Virus record (IMG/VR): IMGVR_UViG_3300032516_000110 | Location: 1 to 31,641 of that record | Source: a virus | Reading direction: 5' to 3' (one strand) | DNA length: 31,641 nt | Part shown: one piece after another, positions 23,337 through 30,386 of the stretch | Layout of the letters: every line of letters starts with the position of its first letter | Numbering within the stretch: the stretch's first letter is position 1 | The notes under the pieces: model-generated | Database searches by the model: none | What the model was told of the DNA's origin: nothing | Seen by the model: only the letters and a program-made list of their open reading frames with translations | Translations under genes and position numbers: made by a program

Positions 23337-24049
23337 ATGATAGCCCCCCTTGATTTGCAATACTCTTTCTGCTCACAACTCAGGTCCGCCCCTCTCAGGT
23401 CCGCCCTGCTCGGGTCCGCCCTGCTCAGGTCCGCCCCGCTCAGGTTCGCCCATCTCATGTTCACCCCGCTCAGGTCCGCCCCGCTCAGGTTCGCCCGGCT
23501 CAGGCCCGCCCAGCTCAGGGTTGCCACTCTCAGGTTCGCCCCTCTCAGGTTCGCCCCGCTCAGGTCCGCCTCGCTCAGGTTCGCCCGGCTCAGGTTCGCC
23601 CAGCTCAGGGTCGCCACTCTCAGGTTCGCCCCTCTCAGGTTCGCCCCTCTCAGGTCCGCCCCGATCAGGTTCGCCCCGCTCAGGTCCGCCCTGCTCAGGT
23701 CCGCCCTGCTCAGGTCCGCCCGCTGTAAGGTTTTCGGGTCATGCTTCAGTGAGTTGGCTGTGAGCCACTGCATAATTTCAGATGCCACGGAATCTTTCAG
23801 CCGGGCAACCCCGAATACGATCTCAGCCACGCCAAGATCTACGGCTTGCTTCTTGCATTCACCATCAGGCGCATCCAGAGTGATGCAATTGGGGAATGTG
23901 TACTCGATCTTCACGACGCGGTTATGCTGTTCTACCGGCACGCATTCCGACTGCAATATATCATGGCTGCTGTTGCCTTCTTTACCAAAAATTTGTAATG
24001 GCGATCCATCTTCCGGGACCACCGCGATAATCGCTATGCCCACACACAT
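23333..24049 (-). CDS. pentapeptide-repeat protein with N-terminal Cys2 domain
   Basis: A 238-residue protein from ATG 24049, which overlaps the SSB-like stop (TGATG); an upstream in-frame extension inside the SSB gene is rejected. Residues 1-105 form a separate domain starting MCVGIAIIAVVPEDGSPLQI. Residues about 110-225 are roughly 23 repeats of A(D/N)L(S/R)x (for example RADLSRADLSGANLIGADLR), predicting a right-handed quadrilateral beta-helix. Such helices can mimic DNA and bind gyrase; that role here is only a possibility. The repeats contain a 90-nt (six-repeat) duplication at 23491 and 23581. Confidence 0.85.
   Translation of the reverse strand: MCVGIAIIAVVPEDGSPLQIFGKEGNSSHDILQSECVPVEQHNRVVKIEYTFPNCITLDAPDGECKKQAVDLGVAEIVFGVARLKDSVASEIMQWLTANSLKHDPKTLQRADLSRADLSRADLSGANLIGADLRGANLRGANLRVATLSWANLSRANLSEADLSGANLRGANLRVATLSWAGLSRANLSGADLSGVNMRWANLSGADLSRADPSRADLRGADLSCEQKEYCKSRGAII
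23491..23660 (-). repeat. 90-bp offset duplication in the pentapeptide gene
   Basis: The sequence from 23491 recurs from 23581 with only a few mismatches over about 70 nt, including the irregular unit encoding RVATLSWA. The high identity points to a recent in-frame duplication of six pentapeptides. Confidence 0.75.
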
Positions 24050-24627
24050 CAGCGTACCCCCGCCTTCTCTGCGGCTGCCCTTTGCTGCTCGATCCAATCC
24101 TGGCCGGGATCTGCCTGCGCCTGTGCCTGTGCCTGTGGCGTGGCCTGGGCGGCTGCCTGGCGGGCCTGGAACGATGCCTCTCTGTCAGCATCGCTCACCG
24201 GGATTGGTGCGGGCACTGGGGCAGCCTGGTTGACTGCGGGCTTCTGGAGGAGGCGGATAAACCATCTCCTATCTTTTCCGTTGCCCGTTGCCGTTGCTCT
24301 CAAAGTGCTTCCGGCCAGGCTTGACATGCCTTCCTTCTTGCAGATCGCCAGGATCTGTTGCATAACAGAACGGTTTGTGACCGCCCATGTCTTGATGTCT
24401 GTGTTATTTCCGTCCATTACCTCAATCTTGAACTCTGGTTTGGGACTTCCGTCTGCATACGGAAATTTGCTTACCCCCTTCACTGGGTCTTTCACAATCT
24501 TCAATATCTTTTCATCTTCGTCTGCTGCGAATTTCAGGAAATTGCTGCTTCCGCTGCTGACCTCATCCATCTCATTCATCCATTGGATTGTCTGCGTTTG
24601 TTGCTGTGCCTGTACTTCGGTTGTCAT
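24049..24627 (-). CDS. single-stranded DNA-binding-like protein
   Basis: A 192-residue protein from ATG 24627 (MTTEVQAQQQTQTIQWMNEM); a TTG four codons earlier is less likely. Residues about 25-120 are beta-rich in the manner of an OB fold (FKIEVMDGNNTDIKTWAVTN, then SSLAGSTLRATATGNGKDRR). The C-terminal 70 residues are an Ala/Gln/Pro-rich low-complexity tail. It lies directly after the primase-helicase gene, where phages often encode an SSB. The assignment is tentative. Confidence 0.6.
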   Translation of the reverse strand: MTTEVQAQQQTQTIQWMNEMDEVSSGSSNFLKFAADEDEKILKIVKDPVKGVSKFPYADGSPKPEFKIEVMDGNNTDIKTWAVTNRSVMQQILAICKKEGMSSLAGSTLRATATGNGKDRRWFIRLLQKPAVNQAAPVPAPIPVSDADREASFQARQAAAQATPQAQAQAQADPGQDWIEQQRAAAEKAGVR

Positions 24628-24631
24628 ATTT

Positions 24632-24709
24632 TCATTCAACTCCTTCTTTCAATTCCGCCCTGGCTTGCATCATTGCTGCCTTGGGCTTCGGATTGGAAAA
24701 AGAGTTCAT
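24632..24709 (-). CDS. possible 25-residue peptide between helicase and SSB genes
   Basis: ATG 24709 is a few nt after the primase-helicase stop, and the frame ends at 24632 beside the SSB start: MNSFSNPKPKAAMMQARAEL and five more residues. Its position fills the gap and could translationally couple the two large genes. Too short to judge on its own. Confidence 0.3.
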   Translation of the reverse strand: MNSFSNPKPKAAMMQARAELKEGVE

Positions 24710-24711
24710 GC

Positions 24712-27546
24712 TTACGATATCCCCATTGCTTTCTTTGCCTGCTCGGTGGCCCACCAAATTCTGATCCCCGATGCTTCAACCGTGGAGCTTTCCCAACCAT
24801 TGCCTTTGAGAAGTTGCTCAATATCCCTGGTAGACTGCTTTGATCTTTTTGAAACATCTTCCGAAGTGAGTCCTATTTTTACTCCCTCTTTTCTAGGATC
24901 ATTCCTCAGTATCCAAGCTACTTCATCCCATGTTTTTGCCTTCAAAATAGGGGTCAAAATCGACTCATTTTCAAACCCGTCATTCGCTACCACCGGGCTT
25001 ATTTTTTGTGGGTCTAATGACGGGTATGACGGGGTTTCTATATCCCCCCCTTGCGAGGCTAGACAAGGCTGAGTTAATAGATTAGGTGTCATACCCGTCA
25101 TATTAACAGCGTTATTTGAATCTCCTGGTGTCGTATGACGGGTTTGTTTCCATTCTTCTTTTAGATCAATTCCATACCAAAATCTGCCTTCCATCGTTTT
25201 CTTTAGGAAGATGTTTTCTTTGGCCCTGAGATCAATAGAAAATTTAGTCTGTGATATTTGGTTTAGACCACTGTCCCTACAGTATACTTCATACGCATAG
25301 AATAGTTCAGTGTTCTTGCAGACGGCCAATCTTTGCACCAGGCAACACTCTGCTATGAAAGCCTCCAGGCTGTCATTCTCGCGTCGGTAGGTTTCCGTTG
25401 CCACCTTGACAGCTTCCGGAGGCTCCAAGCCGATCCTGTGATATTCTCTCAAGCCTTCCAGCGCCCAATTGAGGATACCCGGAAGCTCCTGCAGTAGCTT
25501 TGATTCAAGCTCCTTGTCCTGTTCCGTTTTCGGGATTGTAACCAGGAAGGGGATAAGGTGGACTCTGCGCCAGGCTGCGAAATTGCGCTCTGAAATGATC
25601 GGCTTGGTGTTTGCAGCCATCCAGATCTTGCCCACGGGCTTGAAAGTGAAGTCCTCACCAAATAGGAACCGGGCTGTAATCGGGTCCGAGCCTGTCCAGC
25701 TCTTGATAACAGTCATGGACATCCTCGCGCCCTCTTCCGCCTCCGAGGCCGTGATGAGGCGAGCACCGGCCAGGGCAGCAAGATCATTCCTTACTTTAGC
25801 ATCTCGTTGCACCAGGAAAGTATCAAAGCTTGCCTGCTTTGCATACTCACCCAGGAGCGCCCTAAGCACCGCAAGGAAGACACTTTTGCCGTTAGCTCCA
25901 CTACCATGCAGGAAAAAGTAAACCTGCTCCTGGGTGGAACCTGTGAGCGTGTAGCCTATCGCCCGCTTAAGATAGGCTATCAGCTCTACATCTGCCCGAA
26001 AGATCTTCTCCAGGAAGGCCAACCATATTGGGCAAGTTGCGTCCTTGTCATAGTCGCAGCCTATTCGCTTTGTAATGAGATCTTCCCGGCGCGGGTTGCT
26101 ATGCCCCAGCGTCCTCAGGTTAATTGTGCAATTCGTTGCGCAAAGCATCCACTCATCGCAGTCCAGGACTCTTGAAGTGATGGCAACTTTCTCGCGATTT
26201 TTGGCTATCTCCAGCACGTTCTTGAGGTGGAAGTTTCGGTCGGCGGTCTTGGCGAATTGGACCAGTAGATTCCGGGCGTTGGTACTTTCAGCACTGGCGG
26301 CCATCCGGTATAGATGCCTGATTATGTTCTCTACAATCCTCAATATCTGTCCATCAGTGTCTATTTTCCACCGTGAGCCGTCCCATATCAACCATTTTTT
26401 ATATGTATGACAATATCTTATATCATCCCCATGAAAGTTTATGAGCCGCGTGGCATTCCCGCCTTCAGTTAATGGCTCAGAGTCTATTATTATCGTATTT
26501 TCGGTTTTTACTACATTTTGTATAATTGGATTAAACAATTTTTCTCTTAAAAAATGGCCTTGCCGTATCGCATATTCCTTTGTTTTCTGCATGGTCTCTG
26601 GATCTCGGAGAGCACCCGGTCCGGCATCCTCCCATCGGATGGCCCCGCATTCACAAGCAAGCCATGTCCATGCATCCCCGCCTTTCTTTAGGCCGTTATG
26701 CATGTATGCATAGACGCCCGCCCCCATACCAGGATTGACAACTACATTCCGGCCAGTAGAACTTCCGAGGGTGGGATGTGGCCCCAAAATCTGATCTCCT
26801 GATTGCCACCACCCGCGAGTATTGATTACTTCCAGAATACTTAACGCAGGAAGTCCCTGTCCCTTCGTGGCCTCGCTCATCTGGCGGAACCACTCAGAAT
26901 CTATCTGCGCCTCTGCTTGGACAATCCGTGGCTCAAGCTTGATACATTCCTCCAAGAGCTGTTCAAGCTCATCCTGGCGATGCATCAGCTCACCGGGATA
27001 TTGATCTACCATCTGGCCGGTTATCGCAAAATGCCGTCCATTTTCATAGATCTCCAGGGAGTTACATTTCTTAGCAGTCGGTTTCGCGGTTTTGATTCTA
27101 TTCCAGGTATCGAGCGGAAGCTCTGATGATTCTTGCCCATCGCTATTAGCGGAATCAATACCATCGGGGAGCTTGCCATAAATCCAAATATGGTATCCTG
27201 TTAAGGATTGTGTAATTTCGCTGTAGCTACTTAGTAGCTCCAATCTAGCTTCTGCCCACGGACTAATCCATCCAGTGACCGGATCTCTGCAACAGTCCAA
27301 ATCAATGCCTATGATCTGCTTTGATCCCCTCCCCGGTTCCCTTGCAATAATGAACCCTAAACCATCGAAGCCCTGCCCATTTCGCTTAAGAACGGCGATA
27401 GCATCTTGGTAGCTTATCCAAAAGGCAGATAGTTGCCATCCTTTAGGGTTCCCATATTGATCAAAAGGCTGCTTTCCCTTTCTCATGACCCAGTGTCTTG
27501 CCAGCCCCAGCGCACCCGGCATCCTGGTGGGAATGGAGGAGCTCAT
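24712..27546 (-). CDS. primase-polymerase / SF3 helicase (P4/D5-type replication protein)
   Basis: A 944-residue protein from ATG 27546, which overlaps the preceding stop (ATGA); an 11-codon upstream extension is rejected. The N-terminal archaeo-eukaryotic primase-polymerase domain shows QIIGIDLDCC (Asp82 and Asp84) and SLTGYHIWIY with the catalytic His119. A D5-N-like linker leads to a superfamily 3 helicase with Walker A LHGSGANGKSVF (near residue 549), a Walker B-like SEAEEGARM segment and a C-terminal winged-helix region (after about residue 850). It should start and unwind viral DNA at the origin. No separate DNA polymerase was seen. Confidence 0.92.
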   Translation of the reverse strand: MSSSIPTRMPGALGLARHWVMRKGKQPFDQYGNPKGWQLSAFWISYQDAIAVLKRNGQGFDGLGFIIAREPGRGSKQIIGIDLDCCRDPVTGWISPWAEARLELLSSYSEITQSLTGYHIWIYGKLPDGIDSANSDGQESSELPLDTWNRIKTAKPTAKKCNSLEIYENGRHFAITGQMVDQYPGELMHRQDELEQLLEECIKLEPRIVQAEAQIDSEWFRQMSEATKGQGLPALSILEVINTRGWWQSGDQILGPHPTLGSSTGRNVVVNPGMGAGVYAYMHNGLKKGGDAWTWLACECGAIRWEDAGPGALRDPETMQKTKEYAIRQGHFLREKLFNPIIQNVVKTENTIIIDSEPLTEGGNATRLINFHGDDIRYCHTYKKWLIWDGSRWKIDTDGQILRIVENIIRHLYRMAASAESTNARNLLVQFAKTADRNFHLKNVLEIAKNREKVAITSRVLDCDEWMLCATNCTINLRTLGHSNPRREDLITKRIGCDYDKDATCPIWLAFLEKIFRADVELIAYLKRAIGYTLTGSTQEQVYFFLHGSGANGKSVFLAVLRALLGEYAKQASFDTFLVQRDAKVRNDLAALAGARLITASEAEEGARMSMTVIKSWTGSDPITARFLFGEDFTFKPVGKIWMAANTKPIISERNFAAWRRVHLIPFLVTIPKTEQDKELESKLLQELPGILNWALEGLREYHRIGLEPPEAVKVATETYRRENDSLEAFIAECCLVQRLAVCKNTELFYAYEVYCRDSGLNQISQTKFSIDLRAKENIFLKKTMEGRFWYGIDLKEEWKQTRHTTPGDSNNAVNMTGMTPNLLTQPCLASQGGDIETPSYPSLDPQKISPVVANDGFENESILTPILKAKTWDEVAWILRNDPRKEGVKIGLTSEDVSKRSKQSTRDIEQLLKGNGWESSTVEASGIRIWWATEQAKKAMGIS

Positions 27547-27695
27547 TCGTCCCCCCAAAGCTTCTCGCACCGTTCGCACTGTCCATCACAGTATAGATCA
27601 TTCGACAGCAGATAGGCATCTTCATCATCTGGATCGTCTATAATACGTCTGCTGCTATCATAACAAAATTTATATAGGCTTGAATTAATATCCAT
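27543..27695 (-). CDS. 50-residue acidic Cys-containing protein
   Basis: From ATG 27695: MDINSSLYKFCYDSSRRIID, then an acidic stretch DDPDDEDAYL and CDGQCERCEKLWGDE at the C-terminus. The three closely spaced cysteines suggest a metal knuckle. The gene overlaps its upstream neighbour by 11 nt and its stop overlaps the primase-helicase ATG. Function unknown. Confidence 0.6.
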   Translation of the reverse strand: MDINSSLYKFCYDSSRRIIDDPDDEDAYLLSNDLYCDGQCERCEKLWGDE

Positions 27696-27921
27696 CTTGA
27701 ATCACATCTTTTACCCCGCTTGCCTTTGCGAGAGGTGGGCGGGTCTTGTTCTTCTGCTTCCTCTTCTCCTTCCCCCGCAGCTTGGCCGGGCGGAAGAGGC
27801 CTATGCCGCATTTGTGCGCCGGATCTTTCTGGTCAGCACACAGGCTCGCCCTGGGATTCTGAAACCACATACAACGACCACAGCAGCCCCAGGCCGCACC
27901 TGATGGAGTGCTGGCGTTCAT
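27685..27921 (-). CDS. Cys-rich basic small protein
   Basis: A 78-residue frame from ATG 27921, chosen because it overlaps the preceding stop (ATGA); an upstream ATG at 27951 is possible. It holds WGCCGRCMWFQNPRASLCAD and DPAHKCGIGLF, with five Cys and a His, a likely zinc site. A strongly basic tail (LRGKEKRKQKNKTRPP) suggests RNA or DNA binding. Confidence 0.68.
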   Translation of the reverse strand: MNASTPSGAAWGCCGRCMWFQNPRASLCADQKDPAHKCGIGLFRPAKLRGKEKRKQKNKTRPPLAKASGVKDVIQDGY

Positions 27922-28094
27922 CTCTTCGCTCCCCATATCGAGTACATCCACCCGAACCAGAGCAGCAGATCATACCTCGATCTGACCAGATCCATCACAA
28001 TCGGCATCCCAGCACGTGGCGAACCGAGAGGCAGATCGTTAACATGGCAATCAGCCATGATATCGACACAATCCTCTTCAGTCAGCCCCTTCAT
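27918..28094 (-). CDS. 58-residue protein of unknown function
   Basis: ATG 28094 overlaps the previous stop (ATGA), preferred over a TTG at 28169. It reads MKGLTEEDCVDIMADCHVND and ends in an aromatic segment (YDLLLWFGWMYSIWGAKR) that may be membrane-associated. No known family. Confidence 0.62.
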   Translation of the reverse strand: MKGLTEEDCVDIMADCHVNDLPLGSPRAGMPIVMDLVRSRYDLLLWFGWMYSIWGAKR

Positions 28095-28237
28095 GGCCTG
28101 CTCCCGGAGTCCATATTCCACAAAATGAAGCCCACAAGCGCTAATATGGCCGCCCACATGAGCCACCAAGCGGCCAGGATAACATTCTGAAGCCTATTGG
28201 AGACCCTTGGAGGCGGAAGCAAAGGCAGATAGGGCAT
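28091..28237 (-). CDS. 48-residue single-pass membrane protein
   Basis: From ATG 28237: MPYLPLLPPPRVSNRLQNVI, then a strongly hydrophobic Trp-rich segment (about residues 20-40, LAAWWLMWAAILALVGFILW) and a short tail NMDSGSRP. GAGGT lies about 10 nt upstream. It is a convincing one-helix membrane protein, and its stop is coupled to the next ATG. The role is unknown. Confidence 0.62.
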   Translation of the reverse strand: MPYLPLLPPPRVSNRLQNVILAAWWLMWAAILALVGFILWNMDSGSRP

Positions 28238-28239
28238 AC

Positions 28240-28401
28240 CTAGCTGACCTCACACTCGGCCAAATCCGGGCAAGCATGGCAATACTCGCCACTTTCACAT
28301 GCTATTCCAGCTTGCTCAATGCAGTTATCGCAAAACTGCGCCTCCATCACCATGAATTTGAGGGGCGATAGATCCTTCTTGCATCCTTTGCACCAGGTCA
28401 T
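28240..28401 (-). CDS. 53-residue zinc-finger-like protein
   Basis: ATG 28401 overlaps the previous stop (ATGA). Nine cysteines sit in paired arrangement: WCKGCKK, FCDNC, then AC, YCHAC and EC near the C-terminus, enough for two zinc sites. It resembles the small treble-clef or zinc-ribbon proteins of archaeal viruses but I cannot name a family. Confidence 0.7.
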   Translation of the reverse strand: MTWCKGCKKDLSPLKFMVMEAQFCDNCIEQAGIACESGEYCHACPDLAECEVS

Positions 28402-28688
28402 AGTGACATCACACCCGCCCTGAGCTTGCCCTTGATCAGCGCCAGCCAGATCCGTTGCCCCACAAGCTCGCGCTCCTCCAGCTCCTGCGCGAAGCTGGCC
28501 GGAACCTCGACCCGTGTCCCACCGACGCAGGCCAGGGCATAGCCGTCCTGGTCAGGAGAACTTATGACGGTAAGTTGTCCCGCCACAATACCCAACTCAT
28601 CGAGGCGGACAGGCTCGTCGCTGGAGTCGCGATCAGAACCGAGAGCAACAACATCAGAAGGCTTATCTATAGCCGCGACATTATTCAT
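28398..28688 (-). CDS. 96-residue beta-rich protein of unknown function
   Basis: Begins MNNVAAIDKPSDVVALGSDR with an acidic linker; residues 33-96 alternate strands and a helix (LTVISSPDQDGYALACVGGT, then FAQELEERELVGQRIWLALI), compatible with a small OB-like or barrel fold. The ATG overlaps the winged-helix stop (ATGA). Possible nucleic-acid binder. Confidence 0.65.
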   Translation of the reverse strand: MNNVAAIDKPSDVVALGSDRDSSDEPVRLDELGIVAGQLTVISSPDQDGYALACVGGTRVEVPASFAQELEERELVGQRIWLALIKGKLRAGVMSL

Positions 28689-28945
28689 GATTGGCCACCC
28701 CCCAAGGCGGCCAGCATGCCTTTAATTTTCTTGATATTATTAATTTTAGGATAGCAATGAACCTTCGATACTCCCGGTCTCATCTCGATCAGATCATGAA
28801 TAGAAAATGCACGCACCCGCGTACGCAAGACGCTTTCTGATCGTTCTTTCAAAAACGGTTTTATGACATCCCGGATCGATCCGCCAGGATATTCTACAAT
28901 GCTTTTCAGCATCCGCTTATCCAAATCATCCCAGTCTTGTTGCAT
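28685..28945 (-). CDS. winged-helix protein, first gene of the replication operon
   Basis: An 86-residue frame from ATG 28945 (MQQDWDDLDKRMLKSIVEYP), chosen for a GGAAAGG site 5 nt upstream; a TTG at 28987 would add 14 residues. The helix-turn-helix is around GGSIRDVIKPFLKERSESVL, followed by a wing and a basic end (YPKINNIKKIKGMLAALGGG). As the first gene after a promoter region it is a good candidate regulator of the operon. Confidence 0.72.
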   Translation of the reverse strand: MQQDWDDLDKRMLKSIVEYPGGSIRDVIKPFLKERSESVLRTRVRAFSIHDLIEMRPGVSKVHCYPKINNIKKIKGMLAALGGGQS

Positions 28946-29018
28946 GCCTTCCTTTCCCGAAGGGCTAAGACCGATACGGCACGGCAACCATGCAGCAATA
29001 CTGAGCTGAGACCGCAGG

Positions 29019-29027
29019 ATTTATAAG
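29019..29027. promoter_or_regulatory. bidirectional TATA-like box
   Basis: ATTTATAAG reads as a TATA box on both strands. To the left, a start near 28998 would serve the replication operon. To the right, a start near 29046 would match the ATG of a hydrophobic small frame, leaderless. Confidence 0.5.
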
Positions 29028-29045
29028 ATTCGGCGGCACAATCAT

Positions 29046-29243
29046 ATGCTGCTAGGGTTGTTGTTACTCCCTGGTCTTTGCGAGAGCGAGAGAGTCTTCA
29101 GCCTTAGCTTTCTTCTTTTATTTTCATTTCCGTTATCTGTCCATGATAGAACGTATCATGGCTTAAAGCTTCCGACACCATCAAACTTTGCTGTGTGTAG
29201 TGAAAGTAATGTAATAGGGAGATCCCACCCAGGAGGGGAGTAG
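29046..29243 (+). CDS. doubtful small hydrophobic ORF
   Basis: A 65-residue plus-strand frame whose ATG is about 23 nt from the shared TATA-like box. The N-terminal half is hydrophobic (MLLGLLLLPGLCESERVFSL, then SFLLLFSFPLS), like a membrane segment. No ribosome site is needed if leaderless. It spans a perfect inverted repeat (29141-29161), which argues the interval may be regulatory instead. Confidence 0.25.
   Translation: MLLGLLLLPGLCESERVFSLSFLLLFSFPLSVHDRTYHGLKLPTPSNFAVCSESNVIGRSHPGGE
29141..29161. promoter_or_regulatory. perfect 8-bp inverted repeat, operator candidate
   Basis: CCATGATA and TATCATGG are separated by GAACG. It lies in the 289-nt interval (28988-29276) between two minus-strand gene groups, where otherwise I see only the TATA-like box and the doubtful ORF. 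It is a good size for a dimeric regulator site. Confidence 0.5.
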
Positions 29244-29276
29244 CCTTGAACTGAAGTGGGACCGCATAGATAATCA

Positions 29277-29471
29277 TCATGCTGTGCCGTACTGACTCTT
29301 AAGCGCGGCGTCTGCTGCCTGAATCTGTATCAATATATCGGGCAACTTAGAGCCAGCGCAGGATATTTCCCATCCATAACTGTCCTTCTGACCTTTGACC
29401 AGCTTGACCTTAATCGGCTCCGGCTGTCCTCCAATGTGCTCCAAGATAATCTTCTTCGCGCAGTCACACAT
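29277..29471 (-). CDS. 64-residue protein of unknown function
   Basis: Reads MCDCAKKIILEHIGGQPEPI, then a beta hairpin KVKLVKGQKDSYGWEISCAG and a C-terminal helix. Two N-terminal cysteines. The ATG is 2 nt after the previous stop. Last gene of the tiny-gene group. No family recognised. Confidence 0.65.
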   Translation of the reverse strand: MCDCAKKIILEHIGGQPEPIKVKLVKGQKDSYGWEISCAGSKLPDILIQIQAADAALKSQYGTA

Positions 29472-29473
29472 AA

Positions 29474-29641
29474 CTAAGCCCCCTCTTCCCGGTCTTGCTC
29501 CTGCCTGAGCAGCATCAAGGACATTATTTTCTGGATCTCCGAAAGGATATAGAGAGCCTCACACGGCCTAAAATTCATCTCCAAATCCTGAAAAATGAAG
29601 CTCGCTTTTTCTTCTAATTGGTTCTTAGATTTGACTTTCAT
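29474..29641 (-). CDS. 55-residue helical protein
   Basis: ATG 29641 overlaps the previous stop (ATGA) with AGGAGGGG 6-7 nt upstream, a strong ribosome site. It reads MKVKSKNQLEEKASFIFQDL and onward, all helical, with an acidic/basic C-terminus. Unknown function. Confidence 0.6.
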   Translation of the reverse strand: MKVKSKNQLEEKASFIFQDLEMNFRPCEALYILSEIQKIMSLMLLRQEQDREEGA

Positions 29642-29778
29642 CTTCCGCCCCTCCTGATCTCATCGATACCGATATCCGCCAAGATATCCGCGCATGCCTG
29701 CCTCAAGGCCACCCGCTCATTAGGCAGGCGGCCAAGGGCCTTGCAAGCAGCAATCCGAAGCCTCAGAAATTGTTCCAT
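29638..29778 (-). CDS. 46-residue basic helical protein
   Basis: From ATG 29778: MEQFLRLRIAACKALGRLPN, then RVALRQACADILADIGIDEI and RRGGR. The 3' end also encodes the ribosome site of the next gene. Basic and helical; possible nucleic-acid binder. No family recognised. Confidence 0.58.
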   Translation of the reverse strand: MEQFLRLRIAACKALGRLPNERVALRQACADILADIGIDEIRRGGR

Positions 29779-29780
29779 CT

Positions 29781-29930
29781 TCAACACTTCCTCGACTCCC
29801 TAGGCACTAAACCACAGCCCGGAAACACACCTAAATTCCCTACATCCCACAGAGCGCAGTCTCCTTCTATGCAATAGTCTCGCGGTTCCGTGTGGGACAT
29901 TACCGGACAGATCAAAGATTTTGGCATCAT
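29781..29930 (-). CDS. 49-residue Cys-rich protein
   Basis: From ATG 29930 (overlapping the previous stop, with GGAGG 7 nt upstream): MMPKSLICPVMSHTEPRDYC, then IEGDCALWDVGNLGVFPGCG. The C-x11-C-x4-C-ALW pattern recurs in small zinc proteins of archaeal and bacterial viruses. The longer in-frame extension to 30050 lies within the upstream gene and is rejected. Confidence 0.65.
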   Translation of the reverse strand: MMPKSLICPVMSHTEPRDYCIEGDCALWDVGNLGVFPGCGLVPRESRKC

Positions 29931-30127
29931 CCCTCGCCTCCTGTTTTCTTCTCCCTGGCAAATACTGGCCGTACATTCACAAACCGGGAATCTCCCATCC
30001 TGTATAGAGGAAACCCGGTCTCTTGGTCCCTCAGCAGGATATCCCCCCACCTGGCGGGCCGCCCCAACTCGTTCAACAGCACCAGCTTCTTGGCGATCAT
30101 CTTTCTCAGCTCCACGATTCTTGGCAT
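29927..30127 (-). CDS. 66-residue basic protein, first gene of the leftward early group
   Basis: From ATG 30127: MPRIVELRKMIAKKLVLLNE, then WGDILLRDQETGFPLYRMGD and a basic tail. A TATA-like box about 25-30 nt upstream predicts a leaderless transcript. Unknown function; its position opposite the RHH gene suggests an early viral protein. Confidence 0.65.
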   Translation of the reverse strand: MPRIVELRKMIAKKLVLLNELGRPARWGDILLRDQETGFPLYRMGDSRFVNVRPVFAREKKTGGEG

Positions 30128-30137
30128 AACACTACCT

Positions 30138-30200
30138 ACGACGTATTAGTATATATAATTAACGTAGATGTGGACGTATACGCAAACTATTTAAACTAAA
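30138..30200. promoter_or_regulatory. divergent control region with two GACGTAT repeats
   Basis: Between the divergent genes (30127 and 30218). Leftward TATA-like TTAATTATATATAC lies near 30150-30163; rightward TATTTAAACT is at 30188-30197, about 26 nt from the RHH ATG. GACGTAT occurs at 30140-30146 and 30173-30179, 33 bp apart (three helical turns), a candidate operator pair. Confidence 0.5.
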
Positions 30201-30217
30201 AGGATATAGATATATGT

Positions 30218-30385
30218 ATGAATGAAATAATGTTCGCTCATATGGAGCTAAAAAGGATCAACGTCATGGTCCCGGAAGATGTTCATTCCATCCTGGATGA
30301 GTACCAGAAGAAACACGGCCATAGATCAAAAGATAAGGCACTGGCTGAGTTACTAATGGAATTTAAAAAAACAAAGGTGAATTAA
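30218..30385 (+). CDS. ribbon-helix-helix regulator
   Basis: A 55-residue frame reading MNEIMFAHMELKRINVMVPE, then DVHSILDEYQKKHGHRSKDK and ALAELLMEFKKTKVN. KRINVMVP is the DNA-contacting beta strand, followed by two helices, the RHH pattern of Arc/CopG-type regulators. A TATA-like box about 26 nt upstream suggests leaderless expression. It is followed 1 nt later by the lipoprotein gene, so both are co-transcribed. Likely binds the adjacent divergent control region (inference). Confidence 0.72.
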   Translation: MNEIMFAHMELKRINVMVPEDVHSILDEYQKKHGHRSKDKALAELLMEFKKTKVN

Positions 30386-30386
30386 G

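Noticed and set aside
23491-23660. The regular short repeats as a CRISPR array
   Set aside because: The repeats are contiguous 15-bp coding units without spacers and encode pentapeptides.
23337-24233. 298-codon plus-strand frame with repetitive Arg/Ser/Leu content
   Set aside because: It is the complement of the pentapeptide repeats; the minus-strand reading gives clean A(D/N)L repeats.
24140-25072. 310-codon plus-strand frame
   Set aside because: It lies opposite the SSB-like gene and the end of the primase-helicase gene, with no domain of its own.
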